NCBI GenBank assembly: GCA_035559435.1
Contig: DATMBC010000065.1
Location: 23,087 to 87,086 of the forward strand
DNA length: 64,000 bases
Source: a bacterium
GTDB taxonomy: Bacteria > Zixibacteria > MSB-5A5 > WJJR01
Direction: 5' to 3'
Positions 10,320-20,237 of this stretch are shown here, piece after piece. The notes below the pieces were generated by a model. The model saw only the letters and a program-made list of their open reading frames with translations. It did not search any database and had not been told where the DNA came from. Position numbers and translations under genes: made by a program. How positions within the stretch are numbered: position 1 is the stretch's first letter; each line of letters begins with the position of its first letter.

Positions 10320-11005
10320 ACGATCTCTGGTTCGGTGTCAGCACCGCCATCTGGCTGGGTCTGGTGACCGCCGTCAGCCCTTGTCCGCTGGCGACCAATG
10401 TCGCCGCGGTGACCTGCATCGGCCGTCAGGTGGCGCTGCCGCGGCGCGTCTTCTGGAGCGGGCTGGCCTATGGCCTCGGACGCGTGGCGGCCTACACCCT
10501 GCTGGGCGCGCTGATTGCCACCGCGCTGGCCACACCGCTGGCGTTGTCGAACACCCTGCAGGATGTCATGGCCAAACTGATCGGCCCGCTGTTGACCCTC
10601 GTCGGCATGATCGTGCTGAAACTCCTGCCGCTGCCGGCCACCCCCGGTGTGCCCCTGGCCCGCTGGGGGGAACGTCTCGGCGGCGGCAACCCCGGCGGCG
10701 CGGGCCTGTTGGGATTTTTGTGTGCGCTCGCCTTCTGTCCGGTCTCGGCCGCGCTCTTCTTCGGCAGTCTTGTGCCGTTGGCGGTGGAACACCAGCGACC
10801 GCTGGTCTATCCCGCCCTCTACGGCATTGCCACCGCCTTTCCGGTGGTCGCTCTCGGCATCGGGCTGGCTCTCGGCGCCAACTGGGCCGGCCGTTTCCTC
10901 CACCGTCTGCCGCAGATCGAACGCATCGGCCGCACCGTGACCGGCACAATCTTCATCCTCGCCGGCCTGTACCTGACCGCCAAATACGTCTTCGCGATCC
11001 TCTGA
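10316..11005 (+). CDS. arsG: ArsG-family membrane protein (CcdA-like efflux permease)
   Basis: 229 residues, about six membrane helices. SPCPLATNVAAVTCIGRQ (Cys23, Cys34) and FLCALAFCPVSAALFFGSLVP (Cys136, Cys141) are the two cysteine-bearing half-repeats seen in the CcdA/DsbD/LysE-like superfamily; the closest named family is ArsG, an aromatic aminobenzylarsenical exporter. It overlaps arsF by four bases and ends the cassette. Paired cysteines in both halves resemble a CcdA-type electron carrier, so it may move reducing power to ArsF instead of, or as well as, exporting an arsenical. Confidence 0.75.
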   Translation: MNDLWFGVSTAIWLGLVTAVSPCPLATNVAAVTCIGRQVALPRRVFWSGLAYGLGRVAAYTLLGALIATALATPLALSNTLQDVMAKLIGPLLTLVGMIVLKLLPLPATPGVPLARWGERLGGGNPGGAGLLGFLCALAFCPVSAALFFGSLVPLAVEHQRPLVYPALYGIATAFPVVALGIGLALGANWAGRFLHRLPQIERIGRTVTGTIFILAGLYLTAKYVFAIL

Positions 11006-11175
11006 CTGTCAGGTGTCGCAGCAAAATTCGGCAATCAGGATATTGGCGCCCCCAAGGAATCCCCGTCATTCCACTCCGTAGAAGCGGCTCTTGAGCCGCG
11101 TCCCCACCAACAGAAGTGATCCTCCCCGCCCCTTGACGTGTATTATCTTGCGCTTTCGTCCGTACAAGGACTGCC

Positions 11176-13209
<2,034 letters not shown>

Positions 13210-13227
13210 ATCCAAAGCCCGCCGACA

Positions 13228-14121
13228 ATGCGCCGATTGCTGCGACCAGCGTTGACCTTGTTGTGCCTGCTGGCGCTTGGTGAGACTGTCCACGCCCAGT
13301 GGCCCGCCCTCTATTTCCGCGCCGATCCGCTCTTGCGTCTCGATCTCTCGCGGCGCTCGGCCGGGACCAGTCTTGCTTTGTCGACTTACCGCTACAAGGC
13401 CGAGGCCTACTTCGATGGCCGCGACAAGACCCCGCACTCCAGCGTCTCCGAATACCCGATGATCGCCTACGAGCGCGAGGAGTTTGTCTTCTCCGGCGTG
13501 ATCGGTTTGTCCGGGGACGTTGCCGCGGTGATCGCGGTGCCGGTTTCGCATGCCTCGCAACGTTACCACGAGACAGGGGAGTGGGGGATCGAACGTCTCT
13601 GGCTGGGGGGATTGTGGGCCGTCGATCGCGCGCGTCATTTCTCCCTGCTCGGCTGGATGGCCGTCGACTGGGATGGTCCGACCGGCAACCTGCTCTATGC
13701 CGTCGGCGACGACAACGGCTCCAGTCTCGCCGGTCTCCAATTCATCCTGGCCTCGGGCGACCGCTCCCGTGGCCCCGAGCTTTATCTGCGCGGCGGCGCG
13801 GCAGTCCACCTGCGGAAGGATCGCTGGTTCAACCGACGGCTCTACGAGTTTCCCGTGGAGTTCCGGTTCCTGATGCCAGTCACGAACCGTCTGGCGCTCG
13901 GCGGGGGTGTCGACGGCCACTTTGTGGTCGGCCACCAGGAGTCGCTCGCGTTCATCGGGCGCTACACTTCCCACGACGCCTTCGCCATCGGGCCCGATCT
14001 TTCGCTGCGGCTCACTCCGGAGACCCGCCTGCATGCGGTCTTCCGCGACGAGATCATCGGCTATTACGCTTCGGCCGGGGTGTACTGGAATGTCGCCTTG
14101 GCGATTACGCCGTTCCGCTGA
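13228..14121 (+). CDS. Predicted outer-membrane beta-barrel protein of unknown function
   Basis: 297 residues. Signal peptide (LLRPALTLLCLLALGETVHA, cleavage before QWPAL), then alternating hydrophobic/polar strands with many Tyr, Trp and Arg residues, ending ASAGVYWNVALAITPFR, which looks like repeated amphipathic strands of an outer-membrane barrel. Segments such as GVIGLSGDVAAVIAVPV and FLMPVTNRLALGGGVDGHF recall phenol-pathway/transporter-type barrels, but I do not recognise a family. It starts 18 bp after uvrB with no strong ribosome site. Could take part in uptake or be an orphan structural protein. Confidence 0.6.
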   Translation: MRRLLRPALTLLCLLALGETVHAQWPALYFRADPLLRLDLSRRSAGTSLALSTYRYKAEAYFDGRDKTPHSSVSEYPMIAYEREEFVFSGVIGLSGDVAAVIAVPVSHASQRYHETGEWGIERLWLGGLWAVDRARHFSLLGWMAVDWDGPTGNLLYAVGDDNGSSLAGLQFILASGDRSRGPELYLRGGAAVHLRKDRWFNRRLYEFPVEFRFLMPVTNRLALGGGVDGHFVVGHQESLAFIGRYTSHDAFAIGPDLSLRLTPETRLHAVFRDEIIGYYASAGVYWNVALAITPFR

Positions 14122-14196
14122 ACCGGGGCGCTCCGGCCCGCCCGTTAGAACACTGTCAAAACCAACTTAGGGCCGTCAAACTTTGTCCAAATTCCG

Positions 14197-14226
14197 TTGA
14201 CTGCGTCGCGCTTTCTTGCGTAGATA
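14197..14226 (+). promoter_or_regulatory. Putative sigma-70 promoter for feoA-feoB
   Basis: TTGACT at 14197-14202 and TAGATA at 14221-14226 with an 18-bp spacer. Transcription would begin near 14233, at a small hairpin (GCGGAGG 14234-14240 with CCTCCGC 14248-14254), and run through the palindrome at 14271-14288. Confidence 0.5.
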
Positions 14227-14270
14227 GGTCGACGCGGAGGCCGGAAACCTCCGCTCTCTTGGCGCCTGGT

Positions 14271-14288
14271 AGTTAGGCATGCCTAACT
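14271..14288. promoter_or_regulatory. DtxR/MntR-type operator upstream of feoA
   Basis: AGTTAGGCATGCCTAACT is a perfect 18-bp palindrome 27 bp before the feoA start. TTAGG...CCTAA arms are the hallmark of DtxR/IdeR boxes (consensus like TTAGGTTAGCCTAACCTAA). This suggests iron-dependent repression of feo by a DtxR-family protein rather than Fur. Its place downstream of the predicted start site would block elongation or initiation. Confidence 0.72.
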
Positions 14289-14315
14289 ATCGCGCCGCAA
14301 CCGGAGATCGTACCA

Positions 14316-14618
14316 ATGACCGCTGTTGTCACCGCCGCGCCGTCCCGGCCCGCCGCCTGGACGACTCTTGAGGAGATCGACGCCTTGGCCCCCGCGCGTT
14401 GCCTGTCACAGCTCCTGCCCGGCCAGACCGGACGGGTCCATTCGGTGCAGGGCGAGCCGCAACTGGCCCTGCGCATCCTCGAACTTGGCCTAGTGGCGGG
14501 CACCCCCGTGCGGCTCCTGCGTGCCGCGCCGCTGGGCGGACCGATCGAGGTCGAAGTCGATGGGTTCTTTCTGTCGCTGCGTCGCAGTGAGGCCGATGCG
14601 GTCTTAATCGAGGTCTGA
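14316..14618 (+). CDS. feoA: Ferrous iron transport protein FeoA
   Basis: 100 residues. SH3-like small cytoplasmic protein that supports FeoB; LSQLLPGQTGRVHSVQGEPQLALRILELGLVAGTPVRLLRAAPLGGPIEVEVDGFFLSLRRSEADAVLIEV covers the whole domain in the order expected (glycine-rich start, LELGLVAGT turn, final L/R-E-A segment). The first 25 residues are an extra, poorly ordered tail. It lies behind a DtxR-type palindrome and 64 bp before the likely feoB start. Confidence 0.93.
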   Translation: MTAVVTAAPSRPAAWTTLEEIDALAPARCLSQLLPGQTGRVHSVQGEPQLALRILELGLVAGTPVRLLRAAPLGGPIEVEVDGFFLSLRRSEADAVLIEV

Positions 14619-14682
14619 GGTCGGGTTTGCCGTGACGATGGGGGGCAGCCCCGCGTCCGCCGCCGTAACACTCCGGATCCGC

Positions 14683-16830
14683 ATGTCCATCGCCGCCAAC
14701 CAGACTCAACGTACCTACACCGTCGCGCTGGCAGGCAATCCCAACTCCGGCAAGACGACTCTCTTCAATGCCCTGACCGGTCTGCGTCAAAAGACCGGCA
14801 ATTATCCCGGCGTCACCGTGGAACGCAAGACCGGCGCGTGGTGCTTCCGCGGCGCGCGGTTCGACCTCCTCGATCTGCCCGGCTGCTATTCGCTCATTCC
14901 GCGCTCGCCGGATGAGAAGGTCGCCTCCGACATCATTTTCGGCCGCGACCATGCCACGCCTCCCGATGCGGTGATCTGCGTGGTCGATGCGACCAATCTG
15001 GCGCGCCACCTCTATCTCGCCGGCCAGATCATCGAAACCGGCCTGCCCACGGTCATTGCCCTGACCATGGTCGATGAAGCCCGCCGTCGCGGGCTTTCGG
15101 TCGATGCGCGACGCCTCGCCGCGCGGCTGAAAGTGCCGGTGGTCGCGGTGGTCGCCGCCAAGGGGGAGGGGCTGGAGCAACTCGGCAACGAACTTGAACG
15201 CATCCTTGGGTGCGGCTGGCAGACCCCGGATCGCGGGTTCCGCCTGCCGCCGGCGCTGGAAAGCCGCATCCGTGAATCGGCCCCGCTGGCCGACTCCACC
15301 GAAATCCAGACACTCTACTGCGTCGCCGGCCAACATACACCCGCCTGCACCGAGAAGCTGGAAAAGATCGCCGGGCAGGTGCGCGCCGATCTCGGGCTGG
15401 ATGAGGAGACCGTGCGCCGCTTCATTGTCGAGGCCCGCTACAAGTGGCAGCGCGATGTCGCCCATGAGGTGGTGCGGTTCGAGGGCCGCGGCCAGGCCGA
15501 CTGGACACGCCGTCTCGATGACCTCTTCCTCCACCGCGTCTTCGGACCGATCATCCTTGTCGTGGTCCTCGCGCTGGTGTTCCAGTCGGTGTTCACCTGG
15601 GCCTCCTATCCGGCCGACGCGATTGCCTATCTCACCGACACCTGGCTGCCGTCGCTGGTCGACGGCGTCCTCGCGCCCGGGCCGTTGCACAGTCTGCTCA
15701 ACGATGGTGTGATCGCCGGCGTCGGCGCGGTGCTGGTCTTCCTGCCGCAGATTCTCTTGATCTATCTGTTCCTGACTCTGCTGGAAGACTCGGGCTATCT
15801 GTCACGCGCCGCCTTCATTCTCGACTACGCGATGGCGAAGGTCGGCCTCTCCGGACGCAGCTTCATCCCGTTGCTTTCGTCTTTTGCCTGCGCGGTGCCG
15901 GGGATCATGGCCACACGCACCATCCCGCATCAGAAGGACCGGCTGGCCACCATCCTGATCGCGCCGCTGATGACATGCTCAGCGCGGTTGCCGATTTATG
16001 CGCTGCTCATCGCCGCGTTTGTGCCCGAGACCAGAGTCTGGGGACCGTTTGGCTATCAGGGGCTCACGTTGTTGGGGCTCTACCTGATGGGCATTCTCGG
16101 AGCGATGCTGGTGGCGGCGATTTTCCGCCGCACCATCCTGCGCGGTCCGACCCCGCCGCTTTTGCTTGAACTGCCGACCTATCGCATGCCGCGATTGAAG
16201 ACCCTGCTCATCACGCTGTGGGACCGCGCGCGGACCTTCCTGGTCTCCGCCGGCACCCTGATCTTCGCCGCCTCGATCGTGCTCTGGGCGCTCTTCAGCT
16301 ACCCGCGCCACCAGGACATCGAAGCGCGCTTTGCCGCCGAACGGCAGGCGCTGATTCAGCAGAATGCCGGAGAGGACCAGTTGACCGCGCTGGACAATCG
16401 CGCCGCCGCCGAACGGTTGCGCGGATCGCTGGCGGGCCACATCGGGCGCGCCCTCGAGCCGGTTTTGGAGCCGTTGGGCTTCGACTGGAAGATCGGCATC
16501 GGCATCCTCGGCTCGTTTGCCGCCCGCGAGGTCTTTGTCTCGACCATGGGCGTCACCTACGGCGTCGGATCATCGGCGGACGATGCCGGCCTGGCCGAAA
16601 AACTGAAGGCCGACACCAACCCGCAGACCGGCGCGCCGGTCTGGACCCCGCTGGTGGCGATCACGCTGCTGGTCTTCTACGCCTACGCGCTCCAATGCGT
16701 CTCGACGCTCGCGGTGATCAAACGCGAGACCGGCGGCTGGAAGTGGCCCGCCTTCGCCTTCGCCTACATGGCGACACTGGCCTATGGCGCCGCCTTCATC
16801 ACCCGTCAGATTGGATTGCGGTTCTTCTGA
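14683..16830 (+). CDS. feoB: Ferrous iron transporter FeoB
   Basis: 715 residues. Inner-membrane Fe(II) importer with an N-terminal G-protein domain: G1 GNPNSGKTT at 18-26, switch region GNYPGVTVERK, G3 DLPGCYSL, G4-like TMVDEA in place of NxxD, then the helical GDI domain (about 180-265). The membrane part contains two Gate motifs and GRSFIPLLSSFACAVPGIMATRTI. FeoB usually has NxxD in G4; here ALTMVDEARRR reads TMVD, as in many FeoB proteins. The ATG at 14683 is preferred; GTG 14632 or ATG 14638 would add about 15 residues with no conservation. Transcribed with feoA. Confidence 0.95.
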   Translation: MSIAANQTQRTYTVALAGNPNSGKTTLFNALTGLRQKTGNYPGVTVERKTGAWCFRGARFDLLDLPGCYSLIPRSPDEKVASDIIFGRDHATPPDAVICVVDATNLARHLYLAGQIIETGLPTVIALTMVDEARRRGLSVDARRLAARLKVPVVAVVAAKGEGLEQLGNELERILGCGWQTPDRGFRLPPALESRIRESAPLADSTEIQTLYCVAGQHTPACTEKLEKIAGQVRADLGLDEETVRRFIVEARYKWQRDVAHEVVRFEGRGQADWTRRLDDLFLHRVFGPIILVVVLALVFQSVFTWASYPADAIAYLTDTWLPSLVDGVLAPGPLHSLLNDGVIAGVGAVLVFLPQILLIYLFLTLLEDSGYLSRAAFILDYAMAKVGLSGRSFIPLLSSFACAVPGIMATRTIPHQKDRLATILIAPLMTCSARLPIYALLIAAFVPETRVWGPFGYQGLTLLGLYLMGILGAMLVAAIFRRTILRGPTPPLLLELPTYRMPRLKTLLITLWDRARTFLVSAGTLIFAASIVLWALFSYPRHQDIEARFAAERQALIQQNAGEDQLTALDNRAAAERLRGSLAGHIGRALEPVLEPLGFDWKIGIGILGSFAAREVFVSTMGVTYGVGSSADDAGLAEKLKADTNPQTGAPVWTPLVAITLLVFYAYALQCVSTLAVIKRETGGWKWPAFAFAYMATLAYGAAFITRQIGLRFF

Positions 16831-16840
16831 GGAGATGGCG

Positions 16841-16978
16841 ATGCAGATTCCCGACTGGCTGCAGCATCTTACCATCGGCGTCCTTGTCGCCGCGGCGGCG
16901 CTCTACATCATCCGCACCCGTATCAGATCCGCCAAGTCCAAGTCCGGCTCCTGCCCCAATTGCACCATCAAACACTGA
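16841..16978 (+). CDS. FeoB-associated Cys-rich membrane protein
   Basis: 45 residues: one membrane helix (LTIGVLVAAAALYII) then a basic linker and a CPNC motif near the C-terminus, ending IKH. This layout and the location 10 bp after feoB fit the small FeoB-associated family found at the end of feo operons, thought to bind or pass iron. GGAG at 16831-16834 is well spaced for the ATG at 16841; ATG 16835 is too close. Confidence 0.8.
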   Translation: MQIPDWLQHLTIGVLVAAAALYIIRTRIRSAKSKSGSCPNCTIKH

Positions 16979-17009
16979 TACCCTCACGGTTGGACTCTGC
17001 CAAGGAGGA

Positions 17010-17110
17010 CGATCCGCCGCGGCGGATCGCCCGCACTTTCGCGCTGGCAACAAGGGGAAGGTCTGAGACCTGCCCGTACAATTTGAATGTGTAATCAACC
17101 GTAGGGGCGG
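17010..17110. repeat. Non-coding repeat-like stretch after the feo operon
   Basis: Within the 432-bp gap 16979-17410. Contains the perfect 20-bp palindrome CGATCCGCCGCGGCGGATCG (17010-17029) with no T-run after it, and near 17044-17060 and 17102-17125 two similar phrases (GGTCTGAGACCTGCCC; GGGTCTGTGACTCGCCC) typical of dispersed intergenic repeats. No gene seen. The palindrome may serve as a feo transcript end. Confidence 0.45.
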
Positions 17111-17151
17111 GTCTGTGACTCGCCCTCATCATACATCATCACACATCCCCA

Positions 17152-17211
17152 AATACCATCATCCCCAATACCATCATCCCCAATGCCGTCATCCCCAATA
17201 CCGTCATCCCA
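17152..17211. repeat. 15-bp tandem repeat, four units
   Basis: Units AATACCATCATCCCC (17152-17166), the same again (17167-17181), AATGCCGTCATCCCC (17182-17196) and AATACCGTCATCCCA (17197-17211). The last unit merges into the palindromic repeat at 17203, whose GTCATCCC end is the same sequence, so the array seems to have grown out of that element. Confidence 0.8.
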
Positions 17212-17249
17212 AGACCCGGCGCTCTTTGCCGGGTCTTGGGATCTTTGTT
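17203..17249. repeat. Palindromic intergenic repeat, CCCAAG subfamily, copy 2
   Basis: GTCAT, then CCCAAGACCCGGC (17208-17220) pairing perfectly with GCCGGGTCTTGGG (17228-17240) around GCTCTTT, then ATCTTTGTT. The ends match copy 1 at 3107-3159 while the stem sequence differs. Confidence 0.78.
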
Positions 17250-17361
17250 GCTCTTGAAGCGAAACGGCAGCGCGGGCACCGTCCGCCGGTGCATCATCTC
17301 ACGCATCCTGCCGCGGGCGGCTCGCCCTCCCACCGGACGCGCCACACGAATACAAAAACCC

Positions 17362-17391
17362 CCGCCGGTTGCCCGGCGGGGGTTTGTGGTT
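17362..17391. terminator. Bidirectional intrinsic terminator
   Basis: CCCCCGCCGG and CCGGCGGGGG pair around TTGC, with an A-run on the left (AAAAA) and TTTGT on the right. On the minus strand it reads as a strong hairpin followed by TTTTTG, ending the secreted-protein gene at 17411-18277. Confidence 0.8.
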
Positions 17392-17410
17392 GATGCCGAG
17401 GATGCGCCGG

Positions 17411-18277
17411 TTACTTCAGCAGCGTCATCTTCTTGGTGTCGGTGAAGTGGTTCGCCGTGATGCGGTAGAAGTAGACCCCCGAGGAGGCCTGCATGCCGTT
17501 CTCGTCGCGTCCATCCCACTCGACCCGCTGCACACCCGCCGTCATCTCCTGATCGGCGAGCACACGCACCGTCTGGCCCAGCACGTTGAACACCGTCACC
17601 TTCACCTGGCTGGCTTCGGGCAGCGAAAAACTGATGACCGTGCCGGCGTTGAACGGGTTCGGGTAGTTCTGATCGAGCGCGTACGAGGTCGGAACGGGCA
17701 CCGAGCCGGCGCTGGTGACCGGGACTTCCATGCGGAATTCCAGGTCCTCGTTCCAGCGGACTTCCAGCTGGCCCTGGGCGTTGGTCTCATGCCAGACCAG
17801 CATGAGCTTGTGCGCCGGGGTCGGAATGTATTCGGAGTTGATCGTAAACCGGTCGATGGTCGGATCGGAAATGTCGAACGTCAGGAACGCGATCGGGCCG
17901 GAACCGACTTCGAGATCGGGCTTGTTGGCATCGTAGGCCATCGAGATCAAGCCCATCACGATCGTTTTGTTCTCGTTGTCGATGTTGGTGATCTTCTCGT
18001 CGAAGTAGTCAACGCGGCTGGCATACTCGACATTGACCAGATTGATGCCGTCGCCCGGCTGCCCGAACCGCAGCGGAATATCCATTGCCACCAGCGGCTG
18101 GGTGTTGTCCATCAGGAGCGGCACTGTGACGCGGCGGGTCGTGCCCTGGCCGGCCGCGGCCATCACCGGCGCGCCGATCCCCACCCTATCCTTGGTGGGC
18201 GCCGCGCCCGCGACCGCCATCGCCGGCAACAGCACCAGCACTGCCAGTGTCACTATTAGGCATTTCTTTACCATCAT
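17411..18277 (-). CDS. Secreted protein with cohesin-like domain and FlgD-like C-terminal module
   Basis: 288 residues. Signal peptide (about 1-25), a beta-sandwich domain at about 35-145 with VTVPLLMDNTQPLVAMDIPLRF and IAFLTFDISD that resembles a cohesin-type fold, and a C-terminal FlgD-Ig/sorting module at 198-288: SYALDQNYPNPFNAGTVISFSL, VFNVLGQTVRVL, WDGRDENG, GVYFYRITA, TKKMTLLK. Such tails direct or anchor secreted proteins in FCB-group bacteria. It is the sole gene on this strand between a bidirectional terminator and a 340-bp non-coding gap. A cohesin-like domain close to a dockerin protein (24405-25367) raises the possibility of partnership, but cohesin assignment is by pattern only. 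Confidence 0.7.
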   Translation of the reverse strand: MMVKKCLIVTLAVLVLLPAMAVAGAAPTKDRVGIGAPVMAAAGQGTTRRVTVPLLMDNTQPLVAMDIPLRFGQPGDGINLVNVEYASRVDYFDEKITNIDNENKTIVMGLISMAYDANKPDLEVGSGPIAFLTFDISDPTIDRFTINSEYIPTPAHKLMLVWHETNAQGQLEVRWNEDLEFRMEVPVTSAGSVPVPTSYALDQNYPNPFNAGTVISFSLPEASQVKVTVFNVLGQTVRVLADQEMTAGVQRVEWDGRDENGMQASSGVYFYRITANHFTDTKKMTLLK

Positions 18278-18617
18278 TCTGAACCCCCATGTGCAAATGG
18301 GTTTGTGTTAACGTCCCTTGTTAACCTCTGTCCGCAACATCCGTGCCAAGACAACCAGTGTGCAACGGCTTGCGATGTACGGGCACAACTTGGAAAGTGG
18401 GGTGAAGTCATTGTCTGACCTGTCTTCGATTAACCCCGTTCCGGCACGGACCGTGAGGGACAGCCCGTCTGACTGCATCGCCCGGGTGGCCCACCCCAGC
18501 GCGGGCCAACCCATGGGGGATTAACCATTCACGGTTTTGGGATCGATAGCACCCTCCTATGGTTGGGGTGGAAGACTCATCATCCGTGACGAGTCCTGAT
18601 TGTAAAGCTGAACCGGG
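18278..18617. other. Non-coding gap of 340 bp between two minus-strand genes
   Basis: No gene or named RNA recognised. Two GTTAAC hexamers (18307-18312, 18320-18325) lie 30-45 bp before the start of the secreted-protein gene and could be part of its control region. The rest contains scattered short GC-rich inverted repeats without a T-run. Confidence 0.4.
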
Positions 18618-18935
18618 TTACACCCAGCCCAGCGCCTTGCGCGCCGTGTCGCTCATGCGGTCGGGCGTCCACGCCGGTTCCCAGACCACATGCACATTTA
18701 CAGTCCCGATGCCGGGGATCTGGCGCAGCTTCGAGGCGGCGTCCTGCGAAATCATCTGGTGCGCCGGACACCCCTGCGCCGTCAACGTCATGTCGACATC
18801 GACATTGTTGTTCGCATCCACCCGGACATCGTAGATCAAACCCAGATCAACCAGCGAGACGATCGGAATCTCCGGATCGAAACACTTTCTCAACTGGTCC
18901 ATTACCATCTCTTTAGTGACCATGGGGGCGCTCAT
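18618..18935 (-). CDS. MIP18-family (DUF59) metal-sulfur cluster assembly factor
   Basis: 105 residues, cytoplasmic. The whole protein is one DUF59 domain: FDPEIPIVSLVDLGLIYDV near 19-37, the Cys-bearing loop TAQGCPAHQ with Cys56, and a DRMSDTARKALGW tail. Relatives (SufT, PaaD-like, MIP18) help assemble or deliver Fe-S clusters. The family usually has a DPE start and a TxxxCP active loop, both present. The start at 18935 is a choice between it and ATG 18923. It stands alone, with no suf genes nearby. Confidence 0.88.
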   Translation of the reverse strand: MSAPMVTKEMVMDQLRKCFDPEIPIVSLVDLGLIYDVRVDANNNVDVDMTLTAQGCPAHQMISQDAASKLRQIPGIGTVNVHVVWEPAWTPDRMSDTARKALGWV

Positions 18936-19268
18936 GTTACCAGTTACCCGTCAAAAATCCAGACGTTCCCGTTGAAAACCAAAGTTGTCGCAGGACGCGG
19001 GTCAGAATCATCGATTCCAACCGGGCCGGGGAGGGGACGGCCCAAGGGACTAACGGCATCGGAAGGGCGGCGACTTGTGCGCCCCTCCCTCATCCAACGG
19101 CATGATAACCAATGCCTTCAGGGATGCAACAGGAAAAGTTCGCTCTGGTTTGGCCACCGACAGTCAAAGCGGGTAGGGAGTCGTAAGATATTGCCGCGTA
19201 ACGTGTTCCACCAACGTTTCCACCTGCGATCTTGTCGATCACCTCCCAAGCCCTTATCATCCGCCGCC
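18936..19268. other. Non-coding gap of 333 bp between divergent genes
   Basis: Divergent control region for the DUF59 gene (minus) and the glycosyltransferase gene (plus). I see no gene, no known RNA and no clear promoter. Confidence 0.35.
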
Positions 19269-20126
19269 GTGAACAATGTCCTCATTGCCGATGTCTGCAC
19301 CGCCGAGTTTGGTTGGGAAATCATGTGCTGGCAGGGCCTGGTGCGTCGGCGCGCGCAGGAGGGATTCGACGCCGTGGTCGTCGCCAGCACCGACGGGCAT
19401 CTTCCGCTCTACGCCGACCTCAATCCGCTCTTTGTGCCGCACCGCATCGAGGGTCTGCGCGACTGCTGGGAAATGAAGAAGATCAGCAATCGTCGCGAGG
19501 CGGAGCGGGTGCGTCTTCATCTCGACAGCTTGCAGCGCGAGTACGAAGCGCGCGGCTGCCGTGTCCAGCGCATCCGTCCTTCGGGATTTGTTCCGACCAG
19601 CGAGCAGGTCTTCATACCCTTCGGCTCGCGCGAGGCGGCGCGTGCCGCCGGCCCGGTTGCCGACGTGGTGGTCCATGCGCGCACCAAACGCGGCAAGAAT
19701 CCGCTCATCAATGCGCTCAACTGGCGGCAACGCGACTGGGACCGGTATGTGGCCTCGCTGCGCGCCCTCGGCCTGACGGTGGCGTCGATCGGTTCGCTGG
19801 ATGCCTCGCTTCTGCCCGAGGGGACACTCGACTGTCGCGGCCATCCGCTCGATGCCGTGATGAATTTGCTGGCCGCCGCGCGCTTGGTTGTCGGTCCATC
19901 CAGCGGCCCGATCCATCTGGCCAGTCTCTGCCGCGCGCCGCATCTGGTGTGGGTGCCGCCGCTGCACGGCTCGCGCACGCTGGCCTGGGGCTCCACGCGC
20001 CAGCGCTATGAATCCATCTGGAATCCCTTCGGCACCCCGCACCGCGTGATCGAACTGGATGGCGAGCGCACGCCGCCGCCGGAGAAGATCCTCGCGCAGA
20101 CGGTGGACTTTCTGGAACGACTCTGA
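19269..20126 (+). CDS. Glycosyltransferase family 9-like protein
   Basis: 285 residues with a GTG start (NNVLIADVCTAEFGWEIMCWQG); the frame is open much further upstream but with no protein-like content. A Rossmann-like C-terminal half holds VVGPSSGPIHLASLCRAPHLVWVPP (about 210-234), the nucleotide-sugar-binding signature of ADP-heptose:LPS heptosyltransferase-like GT9 enzymes. The N-terminal half is not typical of GT9 and has the tryptophan-rich WEIMCWQGLV region. Likely transfers sugar in surface-glycan assembly, but donor and acceptor are unknown. There is no Shine-Dalgarno sequence before the GTG, so the start is uncertain. The next gene begins 111 bp on. Confidence 0.65.
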   Translation: MNNVLIADVCTAEFGWEIMCWQGLVRRRAQEGFDAVVVASTDGHLPLYADLNPLFVPHRIEGLRDCWEMKKISNRREAERVRLHLDSLQREYEARGCRVQRIRPSGFVPTSEQVFIPFGSREAARAAGPVADVVVHARTKRGKNPLINALNWRQRDWDRYVASLRALGLTVASIGSLDASLLPEGTLDCRGHPLDAVMNLLAAARLVVGPSSGPIHLASLCRAPHLVWVPPLHGSRTLAWGSTRQRYESIWNPFGTPHRVIELDGERTPPPEKILAQTVDFLERL

Positions 20127-20237
20127 TCGGCGCCGATGGCGGATTATTTTACGCCGGATTGCGCGCACAGGCCAGTCTCTGACAGCGCGGCCAACTTTGG
20201 CCTTGTTGCGCCCGGAAAACCGCCGTTATCATCCGGC

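Noticed and set aside
17152..17211. Possible short CRISPR array
   Set aside because: Units are direct 15-bp tandems with no spacers and no cas genes nearby.
18690..19268. A long N-terminal extension of the GT9-like protein
   Set aside because: It overlaps the DUF59 gene in antisense and has no conserved character; the protein-like sequence begins at GTG 19269.
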